NCBI RefSeq assembly: GCF_003419895.1 | Contig: NZ_QPMM01000010.1 | Span: forward strand, 372,001-436,000 | Length of the DNA: 64,000 nt | From: Chitinophaga silvatica | GTDB lineage: Bacteria; Bacteroidota; Bacteroidia; Chitinophagales; Chitinophagaceae | Direction: 5' to 3' | In this document: positions 11,501 through 20,829 of the stretch, in pieces | Position numbering within the stretch: the first letter of the stretch is position 1 | How the letters are laid out: the number at the start of each line of letters is the position of its first letter | The notes under the pieces: generated by a model | What the model saw: the letters and a program-made list of their open reading frames with translations, nothing else | The model's database searches: none | What the model was told of the DNA's origin: nothing | Position numbers and translations under genes: made by a program

Positions 11501-14500
11501 ATTTAACACCTGGGTAGTTATTGTATTACTTGCTAAGGAATCATTACCATTGATAACAATTCCTGTATTGGAAAATATGCCGGTAAAGTTTTCATCTACC
11601 TTACCTATTATTTCAATGTTCACTGTTCCGTTTACTGGCAGATTAGCAGTTAGGTTGATGGTATTTCCAGTACCGCTGCCTGCACTTACAGTAGCTCCAT
11701 TATTAACTTTGGCCGTCCATATTGTATTGGTAACCGGATAAGGAATTGTATCAAAGATTTTAAGCCCAGTAGCCACAGAAGGACCTGCATTATGTACAAT
11801 CAATGAATAAGTGATGGTAGTACCGGCAGCAATTTTGGCAGGGCCACTTTTCACTATGCTGAGGTTTGCAGCATTTGTAACTTTGGTTGTAGCCACCGCC
11901 ACTGCCGGAGTGGGATCAGTAACCCCAGGGCCAGGATTGGCCACCGCACGATTTACAATAGTACCCGTAAACGAAGGATCTACAGTACCCGTAACCGTAA
12001 TAGTTACTAAACCAGTGCCAACAGGGATGCCAGCAGTAAGATCTATATTTCCGGTACCACTGGTTGAGTTTACAGTTGCCCCTCCGGCAACAACTGCTTG
12101 CCATGAAGGATTCAGAACCATAGCCGGAATAGTATCCTTAATAGCAACGCCTCTTGCATTACCTGGTCCGTTATTCGAAACTGTTATTGTATAGGTAATT
12201 GGTAAACCTGCCTGTAATTGCTGTGGTGCTGTTTTGGTAATTTGAAGATCTGTGTTATTATTTAATTTGGTAACAACTGTAGCAGTATTTCTTCCTCCAA
12301 AATCGGCATGCGCATTATTTACCAAACTACCAGCTGCATTTTGTGAAACAGTACCATTTACTATAATAGTAATAGTACCCGGCCCCGAAGTTGTGCCTTC
12401 TATATTTGCAGAAAGATGTATGATGCCCGGGGTAGTGCTTAGATCTGTAAAGGTAGTACCGCCATTTCCGGTTACCGAAACCGTATAAGAAGGACTAATA
12501 ATACCAGCAGGAATAGTATCCAGAATAACTACACCATTCGCATCCGAAACACCGGTATTACTTACATCTATCCGGTAAGTGATCGGATCACCTACATTAA
12601 GGGCAGCCGGACCATTTTTGGAGATAGTTACTCCCACCTGGTTGGTGATCTGAGTAGTAACACTACTACTATCATCGAAGGTGTTAATCACATTATTACC
12701 GCTACCCGGGCGCACGTAACCTGTATTCTTTATGGTACCAACAGGAGTAGAAGGATCTACTACTCCATTTACCGTAATCGTTACTTTATTACCTGCACCA
12801 ACAGGGATATTTACCACTGCAAAAATCCTGTTACCAGCAACAGGTTGCAGGTTCACCGTAGCTGTGCCTGTGGTAGTAGCCGTTACCGATACATTACCAA
12901 TGGCAGCAGGAATAGTATCAGTAACTACCGCAGCTATTGCATCGGCAGGGCCATTATTTGAAACAACGAGTTGATATTGAATTGGCTGACCAGCTACCTT
13001 AGTAGTAGGCCCCGATTTCACCATTACTAAATCTACCTTATTGCTAATCACTGTTTGCACTTTGCTGCTGACTGCAACAGTATCCTGGTAGCCGGAAGGT
13101 AATTGAGCAACAGCAGAATTTATAATAGTAGTATCGCGTTGTGTTGCTGCAATAGTACCATTAACTGTAATAATTACTTTACCGGTAGTAACAGGAATAT
13201 CGGAAGTAAGTAAAATATTTCCAGTACCGTTATTCACGGAAGATGTAGCACCACCGGAAGTTTGAACCGTCCATACAGGATTGATAATACCAGTAGGAAT
13301 TGTATCCGTAATTCTGACTTGTGAGGCCAGTGAAGGACCGGTATTACCCACAACAATCTGGTAGCTGATAGCATTACCTGCGTTGGCAGTAGCCGGACCC
13401 GTTTTAATAATGGTAAGTTCCGCATCTCTGACGATACGAGTGGTTACCGTATCTGCAATAGTAGTACCTGTTTCATTCACTAATGCGGTAGCAATATTTC
13501 TGATGCTACCGGCAGCAAATTGTGAGTTTACTGTACCTGTAATGGTAAACCTTACCGTAGCCGAAGGATCGGCTGGAATATTGGCGGTTACATTAATATT
13601 TCCAGTACCGGAACTACTACTTACAGTAGTTCCAGCGCCGGAAGTAGTGGCCGTCCAGCTGGCATTATCTATACCAGCAGGTATAACATCCCCGATATTT
13701 AAGTTCGTAGCAGTGGCAGGACCAGTATTGGAAACAACAATGCCATAGGAAATAGGTTCTCCTGCATTTACAGAATCCGGTGCCGTTTTAATTACAACAA
13801 TACCCGGAGTTACTTTCACGGAGGCGATAGCGGAATCCTGTTGTAAGCTGCCACCATTGGCCTGGGCAGTTGCAATATTTTTCAGACTTGTACCAGTATA
13901 TGATGCATCCAGTTTACCATTGATAGTAACAGTAATGCTATTGCCTGCACCTGCCGGAATAGTACCGTTGACTGAAATATTATTACCACTACCGGTAGCA
14001 CCACTTGCAATGGTAGCAGTACCTGCCGGGATAGCCGACCAGGTTACATTGGTTACAGCAGCAGGAACCAGGTCTTTGATCTGCACACCGGTGGCATCGC
14101 TTGGACCAGTATTTGAAACCAATAAAGTAAATGAAACTGGTGCCCCGCTATTTACCTGTGCCGCACCCTGTTTGGAAATTCTGATACCCGATTTATTTAC
14201 AACGACGGTATTTACCACATTCGACTTAACTGTGTCGGTATTTATCACCAACGCTGTGGCGCTGTTTTTTAAAGTACCGGTAAAAGAAGGTGATATGATT
14301 CCATCTACAAAAATCTGAATAGTATTATTATTACCTGCCGGCAAATTAGCAGTGATCTTTATAAGATTTCCACTACCTGTTGCACCAGCTGTAATAACTG
14401 CAGCAGAAGCAGGTTGAGTACTCCAGGTTACATTGGTGATCTGCGCAGGAAGAGTATCTGTAAATACCGCCTGCAAAGCATCGGAAGCGCCTTTGTTTTG

Positions 14501-17500
14501 CCAGCTAAGCACATAGTGAATAGCCCCTCCTGCATTGGCAGTATCGGGCCCCATTTTAGTAAGAGTAAGTTGCGGACGACTGGTCACAACTGTTTTAACC
14601 GTATCAGAAACTACCGGAGGCTGGCCAGGCAATACCATATTGGCAGCATTGGCCAGTGTACCCACAAATGAAGTTCCTGTAGTACCATTAATTCTGATGG
14701 TAATGATATTGGCAGCACCAGGCGGAATAGTTACTTTAGTTTTAATAGTATTGCCGGTTCCACTATTGGCAGAATCCACCGTTGCCGCACCCGATGCAGT
14801 CACCGCCCAACTCACCGCATTTATGGAAGCAGGAACAATGTCTGTAATTGTAACACCCGTAGCAGTAGATGGACCATTATTATTCGCAGTAATCGTATAG
14901 GCAATACCCTGACCAGCATCCAACGTAGCCGGGCCTATTTTTGAAATATTAAGATCAGCAGATGTAAATACCACTGTTGTTACGGTTCCGCTACTGGCAG
15001 AATCATTATCCCATTTTGCATGAGCCGTATTTAACAATGTGCCTGCAAAAGCCGGATTGGTAGCACCGGTAACCTTCACCACTACCTCCGCACTGCCAGC
15101 TGGAATATTGGCAGTAATAGCCAGCAAATTACCAGCACCGGTAGTACCGGAAAGAATGGTAGCACCATTACTTGCAGTAGCCACCCAGGTAACATTACCC
15201 AGATTATTAGGAACGGTATCCAATATATTTACTAATGGCGCATCGGATGGCCCGTTATTGATCACAAGCAGCGAATAGGTTATACTGTTACCCGCCGCAA
15301 TCCTTGCCGGACTGGTTTTGGAAATGCTAACAGCACTTTGCCTGCTTACTACCGTACTTACAGAATCGCTTACCGATGGCTTACTTGTTAGCGCCCCTGT
15401 AGCTTTATTGAGAATGGTGCCTGTAAAGTTCTTATTAATAGTACCCTGAACATTTACCACAATACTATTGCCACTACCAGCAGGAATGTTTCCGGTGACG
15501 CGGATATTATTACCGCTGCCAGTTGGATTGGCAGTAACAACCGCTTTTCCGTTGATGGTAGTAGTGTAGGTAACATTGGTAATAGTTGCAGGTACCTGAT
15601 CTGTAATAATCATTCCTGTGGCATCAGACAACCCATTATTGGCAGCAATGATGTTATAGGTGATTATCGTACCCGCGATGCCGGTAGCCGGACCAGTTTT
15701 ACTAATAGCAGGCACTGCATTATTCAGCGCTGTAGTTACAACTATGTTGGAATTAACAGAATCATTTTTAGTAGCCGCACTTGCCTGATTTTGGAAACTA
15801 CCGGTAAAGGAAGGATCTACAGTTCCCTGCACTGTAATAGTGATACCATTGCCATTACCAGCCGGAATATCGCCGGTTACAGTAAGCAACCCATTTTGAA
15901 GATTGTTGTTGGTGATTACTGCCCCACCGGTAGATGTTACCGTCATATTGGGCTGAAGAATCTGGGCAGGCAGCTGATCTTTAATACTTACACCATAGGC
16001 ATTGGAAGGACCCAGATTTGTAACAAACAACTGATAGGTAATACTACCACCAGCAGTAGCCGTTGCCGGACCAGTTTTAGTGATCTGTAACGATGTTTTA
16101 TTTACCACATTGGTAATAACGGTATTGGAAGTAAATGGCGGGATACCAGGAACAGTAGCAATAGCCGTATTTTGAATAGCTCCCTGGAAGGCAGCTGAAA
16201 TAGTACCACTGATATTTACGGTAATTGTATTGGCATCGCCGGCCGGAATATTGGCAACAACAGCAATATTGTTACCGGTTCCGGTAATACCACTGATAAC
16301 AGAAGCCTTGCCAGCAGTGGTGGCCGTCCAACTGGTATTGCTGAGCGATGCCGGGATCTGATCCGAAAGCAGTACTCCATTTGCATCCGAAGGACCACTA
16401 TTCCTGTACACAATAGTATAGTTGACCACTCCACCTGCATTCACCTGGGCAGGCCCAGATTTCACCACCGTAATTGTTGGCTTGCTGGTGATAGTAGTTT
16501 GATTAGAGGACGATACCTGTCCACCTGCGGTAGATTGTGCCGTAGCCGTATTCGTGATAGTACCGGTAGCTCCCGATAGTACCGTACCCGTTACATTTAT
16601 GACTACCGAATTAGCCACACCCGCCGGCATAACAGCCGTTGTAGCAATGCTGTTTCCACTTCCGCCGGAAGATGCCCCGGTGGCGATTGTGCTTTTTCCG
16701 TTGGCGGTAACCGTCCAGTTTACATTTGTAATAACTGCAGGCACCAGGTCATTGATGTTGACTGCCGGATCGTCTGATGGCCCGGCATTGGTAACCGTAA
16801 TCGTATAACTGATTGGCTGCCCTGCGACCACCGTACCGGTAGCAGGCCCCGTTTTCACGATATTAAGCCCCGTTTTTGCCTGCAAGGTGGTAGTGACAGT
16901 GTTTGAGACATCCCGCTTCCCGTTAGGCCCAATTCCCGACGCAAAATTCGTTATCTGCCCCGTTGCATTGGTGGCAATAGTGCCGGTAATATTCAACACA
17001 ATGGTTCCATTGCCGCCGGCAGGTAAACTACCCTGAAAATGAACCGGACTACCAGTACCAGAAGTTACACTGGCAGTAGCCGATCCTGTGGTAGCAACGG
17101 TGTAGCTGATATTCGTTAGCTTACTATCGAGCGTATCATAGAAATTTGCATTCTTCAGATCGGAGAAACCGGTGTTTGTGAATACTACCTGGTAACTGAT
17201 CTGGTTACCCGCAATAGCACTGGCCGGACCGGTTTTAGTAATATTCAGCGCATAGTTGTTCTGGATTCTGTCGGTATCTGAAGCGGTGTTATTACCAGGA
17301 TTAGGGTCTGTAATATTCTCATCCAACGTTTGAACCGTGACAGTATTGATCAGGGTTTGCTGACTATAATTGGCAGGAATATCGACTGCGAGCTTAAAGG
17401 TGATGGTAGAATTACCCGGCATGGCTGCCTGCTGAAAAATAGTTCCTGTACCGCTGGTAGTTGGGAGGGTAGCGCCTCCGGAAGTGGTGGCCGTCCACCT

Positions 17501-18421
17501 GGCGGTATTAATGCCCGGTGGCAGGTTATCCTGAATTAATACCCTTTGCAGGTTTACCTTGCCGCTATTGGCTACCACCATGGTATAAGTGGTTTGTGAA
17601 CCAGGGGTGAAAAATTCGGTGCCATCGGTTTTAGTGACGGATAAATCGGTACGCTTTACTACCGGCGTGGTGATAGTGCTGGTAGGTACATTTACGACAA
17701 TTACATTATTAGGTGGTTGTATGGTAACAATGTTGGTAATACTGTTGGGAGTATAATCCGGCCTTACCACTCCAACCATGGTAGCAGTAACCGTTTTACC
17801 GGGAGGGAAATCGAAGCCCGTCCATCTTCTGCTGTTGGGATCAAAAGTACCTTCATTTACCGTTAACGACTGCACGTCTAACCCGTATGGCACTTGTTCT
17901 ACCAGGTACCATACCTCATTGGAGTAAACGGGAGAAGGGCCATTGTTTGTGAACGTGAATGTGTAGGTAATTGGCTCGCCCACATAAGCCGTATCGGGAT
18001 TGGTGGTTTGTTTCAACACCACATCTGCCCTTGCCGGAGCAACATCTATCAGCACATTTCCTACTGCACAGGCACCATTTTTATCACAAACCCTGTAGGA
18101 AAATCTATCTACCCCAAAAAACAAATTATTGGGAGTATAGGTAAATGACCCGTCGGCCCGCAACACCAGGGTACCATTTGTAACATTGGTAACCGGAGTG
18201 GTTTGCACTGTAAGAGGGCCATTTCCATTGGCATTATCATTGGCCGTTACATTGGCATTTACAGGCACTCCCCTGAATGTATTATAATTATCGTCTACGG
18301 CTGTTGGGGCTCTGTGACGCAATCCTGCATTAGCTACACCAGCTAACAGTAACAGGGTTAATAAGAGCAATTTTTTTGACGTACGGACACAGTTATCCGA
18401 TCCAAGTAAATGTCTAATCAT
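5513..18421 (-). CDS. Giant DUF11-repeat surface protein with type IX secretion (CHU_C, type B) C-terminus
   Basis: One uninterrupted 4,302-codon frame. The N-terminus has a signal peptide (KKLLLLTLLLLAGVANA, residues about 16-32). A cadherin-like or Big_9-type domain follows at about 38-130, with AVDDNYNTF and DGSFTYTPN. By eye there are then about 32 DUF11 repeats of roughly 125 residues, each opening with a motif like ISKTGPATATAG then ITYxxxVxNxGPSxA and containing a conserved IPAG element. The last ~85 residues (PNTITPNGDGKNDHF to WDGHNLNEGTYFYILKL) form a gliding-motility/T9SS type B sorting domain. The product should therefore be exported by the type IX system and act outside the cell, plausibly as an adhesin or stalk. 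The repeats have clearly diverged, which argues against recent amplification. It is transcribed in the same direction as the Nramp-like gene 112 bp upstream. Confidence 0.93.
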   Translation of the reverse strand: MIRHLLGSDNCVRTSKKLLLLTLLLLAGVANAGLRHRAPTAVDDNYNTFRGVPVNANVTANDNANGNGPLTVQTTPVTNVTNGTLVLRADGSFTYTPNNLFFGVDRFSYRVCDKNGACAVGNVLIDVAPARADVVLKQTTNPDTAYVGEPITYTFTFTNNGPSPVYSNEVWYLVEQVPYGLDVQSLTVNEGTFDPNSRRWTGFDFPPGKTVTATMVGVVRPDYTPNSITNIVTIQPPNNVIVVNVPTSTITTPVVKRTDLSVTKTDGTEFFTPGSQTTYTMVVANSGKVNLQRVLIQDNLPPGINTARWTATTSGGATLPTTSGTGTIFQQAAMPGNSTITFKLAVDIPANYSQQTLINTVTVQTLDENITDPNPGNNTASDTDRIQNNYALNITKTGPASAIAGNQISYQVVFTNTGFSDLKNANFYDTLDSKLTNISYTVATTGSATASVTSGTGSPVHFQGSLPAGGNGTIVLNITGTIATNATGQITNFASGIGPNGKRDVSNTVTTTLQAKTGLNIVKTGPATGTVVAGQPISYTITVTNAGPSDDPAVNINDLVPAVITNVNWTVTANGKSTIATGASSGGSGNSIATTAVMPAGVANSVVINVTGTVLSGATGTITNTATAQSTAGGQVSSSNQTTITSKPTITVVKSGPAQVNAGGVVNYTIVYRNSGPSDANGVLLSDQIPASLSNTSWTATTAGKASVISGITGTGNNIAVVANIPAGDANTITVNISGTISAAFQGAIQNTAIATVPGIPPFTSNTVITNVVNKTSLQITKTGPATATAGGSITYQLFVTNLGPSNAYGVSIKDQLPAQILQPNMTVTSTGGAVITNNNLQNGLLTVTGDIPAGNGNGITITVQGTVDPSFTGSFQNQASAATKNDSVNSNIVVTTALNNAVPAISKTGPATGIAGTIITYNIIAANNGLSDATGMIITDQVPATITNVTYTTTINGKAVVTANPTGSGNNIRVTGNIPAGSGNSIVVNVQGTINKNFTGTILNKATGALTSKPSVSDSVSTVVSRQSAVSISKTSPARIAAGNSITYSLLVINNGPSDAPLVNILDTVPNNLGNVTWVATASNGATILSGTTGAGNLLAITANIPAGSAEVVVKVTGATNPAFAGTLLNTAHAKWDNDSASSGTVTTVVFTSADLNISKIGPATLDAGQGIAYTITANNNGPSTATGVTITDIVPASINAVSWAVTASGAATVDSANSGTGNTIKTKVTIPPGAANIITIRINGTTGTSFVGTLANAANMVLPGQPPVVSDTVKTVVTSRPQLTLTKMGPDTANAGGAIHYVLSWQNKGASDALQAVFTDTLPAQITNVTWSTQPASAAVITAGATGSGNLIKITANLPAGNNNTIQIFVDGIISPSFTGTLKNSATALVINTDTVKSNVVNTVVVNKSGIRISKQGAAQVNSGAPVSFTLLVSNTGPSDATGVQIKDLVPAAVTNVTWSAIPAGTATIASGATGSGNNISVNGTIPAGAGNSITVTINGKLDASYTGTSLKNIATAQANGGSLQQDSAIASVKVTPGIVVIKTAPDSVNAGEPISYGIVVSNTGPATATNLNIGDVIPAGIDNASWTATTSGAGTTVSSSSGTGNINVTANIPADPSATVRFTITGTVNSQFAAGSIRNIATALVNETGTTIADTVTTRIVRDAELTIIKTGPATANAGNAISYQIVVGNTGPSLASQVRITDTIPTGIINPVWTVQTSGGATSSVNNGTGNILLTSDIPVTTGKVIITVNGTIAATQRDTTIINSAVAQLPSGYQDTVAVSSKVQTVISNKVDLVMVKSGPTTKVAGQPIQYQLVVSNNGPADAIAAVVTDTIPAAIGNVSVTATTTGTATVNLQPVAGNRIFAVVNIPVGAGNKVTITVNGVVDPSTPVGTIKNTGYVRPGSGNNVINTFDDSSSVTTQITNQVGVTISKNGPAALNVGDPITYRIDVSNTGVSDANGVVILDTIPAGIISPSYTVSVTGNGGTTFTDLSTTPGIIHLSANIEGTTSGPGTITIIVNGTVSQNAAGSLVNNAHADFGGRNTATVVTKLNNNTDLQITKTAPQQLQAGLPITYTITVSNNGPGNARGVAIKDTIPAMVLNPSWQAVVAGGATVNSTSGTGNIDLTAGIPVGTGLVTITVTGTVDPSFTGTIVNRAVANPGPGVTDPTPAVAVATTKVTNAANLSIVKSGPAKIAAGTTITYSLIVHNAGPSVATGLKIFDTIPYPVTNTIWTAKVNNGATVSAGSGTGNTINLTANLPVNGTVNIEIIGKVDENFTGIFSNTGIVINGNDSLASNTITTQVLNVNRVSILKSGPDTVTVGSQVAYLMVVSNNGPSGATGQIIDTLPAALKNVIWVANTSGAATITGPTTGSGSPVVINANIPGDGNSTVNILVNGTLDSTFVGSITNFASITEATKTTNSDTVTTVVLGVPQIEIVKMGPDTVSAGASFDYAVTVYNTGTAAINGVRISDMLPGVLTNVLWSAFADGTASIAGGNIINKTGNPDLTVDLPIGAVNRIRIQVSAQTPSSASGSFTNTAFAGSIPSNTVTTVIKQTPGVTISKTGPATALAGNPLTYQLIVGNAGPSDAAGVKVFDRLSDTLQQVSWNAIASGNATIQGGNLQGQTGPVNFTANIPAGDSNKVIVEITGIIDPTFAGIITNQATANNIGSNQVTTTVSRKAVISLTKNGPGSTIAGDKIHYALQVNNAGPSTSDILNILDNVPVDVINVTWSATTIGAATITGPTSGTGNKVNTQAIIPAGIANGVIIQIDGTVIPSDSGNLKNVATVDTAGVVIAQDSVNTILRRVVAITISKGGPSTAVAGTNILYHIRLVNAGLSEAANVSFQDIIPVQIRNIQWQATAGGNSTINGVKQLTGTTAAIIFNADLFTEDDDYVEVDVSGTIDPEFEGTLNNTASYTDVTGKTGNSTILTEVTQQAALTISKIGPATATSGGGIAYTVMVQNNGPSYAHNILITDSLPSAILLSDLAVTTVGQAFVRSRSTGNGRVLKILGDIAPGPDNAIILNITGTVKPETPDTIIRNIATWALNTGATGADSVITHIEHKTDIRVIKSGPATATAGGNIQYSVVVHNLGPSNVSNLLITDLLPAGLINATWTATTQGTGTLVSATSGIGDVNLRATIPAGVATGVTVTINATVDPSFTGNRIVNVAAANHTGIPVIRDSVITTINSITGLQISKTGYNQAVAGGTVKYAIIVTNTGPSTAFNVPIKDILPAGIIGAGWTVTTSGPATASAASGTGNINITANIPVDGAVAISIVGKIDPSFTGATITNTAYADTLSSSQPTAILRLVDLGIVKSGPANTTPGATIAYRLVVTNNGFSDATNAFIEDVMPVQVFNPKAVVRTTGGASVSSNQFVNDVFQATVNIPAVITDSVIVDITGTVDASLMGGSFMNTATVKAEDDQAEINTANNKSSITTAVDTSIGINVSKSGPASVNIGDTIRYTITVANSGTTTATPVLIADMIPAEIQGVSWTASVLGGTGNTTITQAGGTGNNIAFQATIAGSAAGGGTVVINVKGIVTQAAGTTIKNTITATYNGNKVSEITTAVNRSTDLNVTKLAPVSVNAGGAIEFIIVATNRGPADVTGAILEDIVPNSIIRTSWTVTATGGASSSVQSGTGNNVRMLLNIPANTGTVTIRIQGLVMNTASGTIANLVTLDPPAGTIDPTKAVALTNTIVNSTPSSTNISIVKSAPDQVNAGDSITYQLNITNTGNTPVSNLTITDAIPDGISGVSWSATAVSNATVTGGATGTGTAVQVSGQLQINGLITIFIKGRVDTSFQGILTNTAEGTADGKSVSSNTVLTLVNKVIPETDLSIVKSAPSSVNFGDTISYLLTVKNLGPMAANNAIVTDNLLPALKLVDAVVSSTSGGAGNISINTTNNNITATLGTFPANATATIVIRAVPLQLGNISNLAVVATPQGITDVDNSDNFSFVNTLVKGATQLIMKKEVVTPGPYVPGQSVTYKLTVENPGPFTINQVTVTDILPSRNLLGNPVLTDPNASYNSATNQITWNVGTLQAGVSATLEYQAAIIAEGQIENKAIASAPVQSGGLIVAPDSATASISSAVLADLAITKTISAAPATLKVGDKLTFVITVKNQGPNTARTIIVTDALQNKLTLLPGYNVSVGTVQAAGNNITWSIDSLANGESATLQLVARIEATGEVYNEASVFAVTPDPDSTNNYARTPTVTVTGDVIEIPNTITPNGDGKNDHFVIPGIKNYPGSTLLIYNRWGNQVYESKNYANEWDGHNLNEGTYFYILKLNTPQGFKDYKGWVLLIR

Positions 18422-18533
18422 TTGCAGGATTTTTATTGCAGGGTAAACAGGTAGAATAATGGTAAACCTGGAAATAAGCCGATGTCAATTTAACAACAGT
18501 CTCCTGCTTAGGTTCATCGAAGCATGATTTTTT

Positions 18534-19757
18534 TTAGAACAGGAACCAGATCATCGCAACTGCGGCTGCAGTCATCAAAATAAAAGTAAGTAATCCTAAT
18601 GTATTAGAGAGAGAAGTATTCGTGTATTCTTTCATGACCTTCTTGTTATTGCCAATATGCATTATCATGATGATCATAACCGGAGCGGTTACCCCATATA
18701 ATATAGCGGTATATAATAATGCCTTCATGGGGCTAATTCCTATTACTTCCAACCCTAAACCCACAATCAACGAAATCACTACCGAAAGATAGAAAGGCTT
18801 GGCCTGGGAGAATTTCTTATCTAATCCTGCCTCCCAACCAAAAGTTTCGGCCAGCATATACGACTGAGAACCCGCCAATACCGGTATAGCCAACAAACCC
18901 GTGCCTAATACCCCGGAGGCGAAAATCAGGTAGGTAAGCTTACCAGCCAAAGGCTCCAAAGCCCTCGCAGCTTCATCTACCGTATTGATATTTGTTATCC
19001 CCGCCGGAAATAATACACTGCCCGTAGTAAGTATAATAAAAAACATTACCAGGTTAGAAAAGAACATCCCCGAGTTAACATCCGTTTTCATATCGCTCAT
19101 CAACTGCTTATCTACCACAATGCCCTTGCGGCTATCTTCGGCCTCCATCGTTGCCTGCCAGAAAAATAAATAGGGCGAAATAGTAGTACCTAAAATGGCT
19201 ACGATGATGGCCCAGAAATCTTTGTTCCACTGAATTTGCGGCACAAATGTATTAAACGCCACATTCTTCCAATTTATCGTTAAAATAAACGGTACCACAA
19301 CGTATAGCAACAAGGATATACATAGCCACTTCAGGATTGTAGCTATTTTCCTGTAAGGATACTGAATGATTACATACATCATAGCTGCTGTAATGCCCAC
19401 ACAAAATACCCAAACCGGCACCGATGGCACTATCATATGACATACCGCCCCCATGCCCTGAATATCGGCTCCAATATTTAATGTAATAGCCGGAAAACTA
19501 AACAACAGCATGATATATAGTACAGGCCTGGGATAATGGCGTTTCAACGTTACCGTTAGCCCCTGCGAAGTTACCAGCCCTATTCTTGCACACATCCCCT
19601 GTATTGCCGCCATCAGCGGAAAAGTTAATAATGCAGTCCATAAAGTGAGGAAACCAAATTGCGCACCTGCCTGAGAATAGGTGGCAATCCCGGAAGGATC
19701 GTCGTCGCTTGCTCCGGTAATAAGACCCGGGCCCAGTTTTTTGAAGAAACCACGCAT
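18534..19757 (-). CDS. Nramp-family transporter with non-canonical metal-site motifs
   Basis: This 407-aa polytopic membrane protein starts MRGFFKKLGPGLITGASDDD, which matches the Nramp (SLC11) N-terminus and first helix. About ten to eleven membrane segments can be seen. Classical Nramp proteins carry DPGN in helix 1 and a Met-Pro-His motif in helix 6. Here the aligned segments read DDPSGI and TTISPYLFFWQ, so the Asn and the Met/His ligands are missing. A role in classical Mn/Fe uptake is therefore doubtful. Subfamilies with altered sites are known to take other ions. The gene name mntH is deliberately not used. The start ATG at 19757 is the only reasonable one. The substrate is unknown. Confidence 0.8.
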   Translation of the reverse strand: MRGFFKKLGPGLITGASDDDPSGIATYSQAGAQFGFLTLWTALLTFPLMAAIQGMCARIGLVTSQGLTVTLKRHYPRPVLYIMLLFSFPAITLNIGADIQGMGAVCHMIVPSVPVWVFCVGITAAMMYVIIQYPYRKIATILKWLCISLLLYVVVPFILTINWKNVAFNTFVPQIQWNKDFWAIIVAILGTTISPYLFFWQATMEAEDSRKGIVVDKQLMSDMKTDVNSGMFFSNLVMFFIILTTGSVLFPAGITNINTVDEAARALEPLAGKLTYLIFASGVLGTGLLAIPVLAGSQSYMLAETFGWEAGLDKKFSQAKPFYLSVVISLIVGLGLEVIGISPMKALLYTAILYGVTAPVMIIMIMHIGNNKKVMKEYTNTSLSNTLGLLTFILMTAAAVAMIWFLF

Positions 19758-19895
19758 CCTTTAAGATAAGGTATTTTTCATTCTCCATGAATATTTGTCA
19801 ATTTGTTATTGGTTTGTTAATCCGTTCAATCAGGGGTATTCTATTTACAATTCGTATGTCGATTTACTACTACATTAGCCACCTAACATGCACAT

Positions 19896-20822
19896 ATGAA
19901 ACCATCAACTCTCATCCATTGGAAGAGCCAGATTGAACTTGCGATCGCAATTACCCACGACGACCCATATGGTTCGCTTAACCTTAAAAAAGTAGCCGCG
20001 CTACTTAATGAAGCCGAGGATAATTTCGGTCACAAATTTTCTCTCTTCCAAGGAGAATCATTTACAACCTATAACAGACGTAGGCGAGTAGAAGCCGCTG
20101 CCGGAGAACTAAGGCATAGCGGATATACTATTACAGATATTGCCGACAGATGGGGTTATACCAAAGCCAGTTTCACCAGGGCATTTCGTGACCTATATAA
20201 TGAAACTCCCTCCTCCTTCAGAGACAAAAAATACATCTGGAATGAAGAACATACTTTATACAGAACCCAAATCATTACCTCCCCACATCAACACTATCTG
20301 AATAGTATGATCTTTAATCCGGATAATACAATCGACATTCAACTCCCCCACAGCGTACTTTATTACAATATTCTGCCCGGGGAAGGCGATCCTATTAAAG
20401 AACTGATGCACTATTACAAGATGTACCAGCAACAACATCAGGGAATCAAAGATACGCTGATGCTCGACGGAACAAAGGTAATACTAGGTACATTGGATGT
20501 AGTTCCCGTAACTCCCTATCACAAAATGAAAATGTATATTGGCATAATGGTTCCTAAATTATACCTCTACGATGCCACACATATACAAATTCAACGGAGC
20601 TTCCAGGATCACTTCAGATTACATACCAAACATATGACTGGCGGTCATTTTAAAAAAATGAAAGTACCAATGAGCTATTCACAAGCCGGATTGCCCATGT
20701 ACCAGTTCATCAATAATTCATGCAGGGAAGGCATATTTAAAATGAGCAGCAATCATTTCTTTATGTCGGCATTTACAGAAAACTCCTGTGAAGTGTATAT
20801 TCCCTGGCTGAAATACTACTAA
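19896..20822 (+). CDS. AraC-type regulator with N-terminal HTH and C-terminal effector-like domain
   Basis: Residues about 25-110 form a two-helix-turn-helix AraC domain. Visible features are SLNLKKVAALLNEAEDNFG for the first helix pair, then HSGYTITDIADRWGYTKASF and TRAFRDLYNETPSSFR for the second. The DNA-binding part is at the N-terminus. The remaining ~190 residues may be a ligand-sensing domain of the GyrI/Rob-like type, as in Rob and its relatives, although that assignment is weaker. The gene is divergent from the Nramp-like gene and is followed 7 bases later by the VOC gene, so the two form an operon. The regulator probably controls one or both neighbours, which is inference. Confidence 0.8.
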   Translation: MKPSTLIHWKSQIELAIAITHDDPYGSLNLKKVAALLNEAEDNFGHKFSLFQGESFTTYNRRRRVEAAAGELRHSGYTITDIADRWGYTKASFTRAFRDLYNETPSSFRDKKYIWNEEHTLYRTQIITSPHQHYLNSMIFNPDNTIDIQLPHSVLYYNILPGEGDPIKELMHYYKMYQQQHQGIKDTLMLDGTKVILGTLDVVPVTPYHKMKMYIGIMVPKLYLYDATHIQIQRSFQDHFRLHTKHMTGGHFKKMKVPMSYSQAGLPMYQFINNSCREGIFKMSSNHFFMSAFTENSCEVYIPWLKYY

Positions 20823-20829
20823 CTTAACT

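Noticed and set aside
5808..18148. Many plus-strand open frames (60-210 codons) opposite the giant gene, such as 6228-6860 and 13857-14318
   Set aside because: They follow the repeat period of the DUF11 gene on the other strand and have low-complexity Val/Pro/Thr composition. They are antisense shadows of a repetitive gene.
5513..18421. Tandem DNA repeats or CRISPR-like array within the giant gene
   Set aside because: Repeat units are about 375 bp and diverged at DNA level. The periodicity is that of protein domains, with no short identical repeats and unique spacers.
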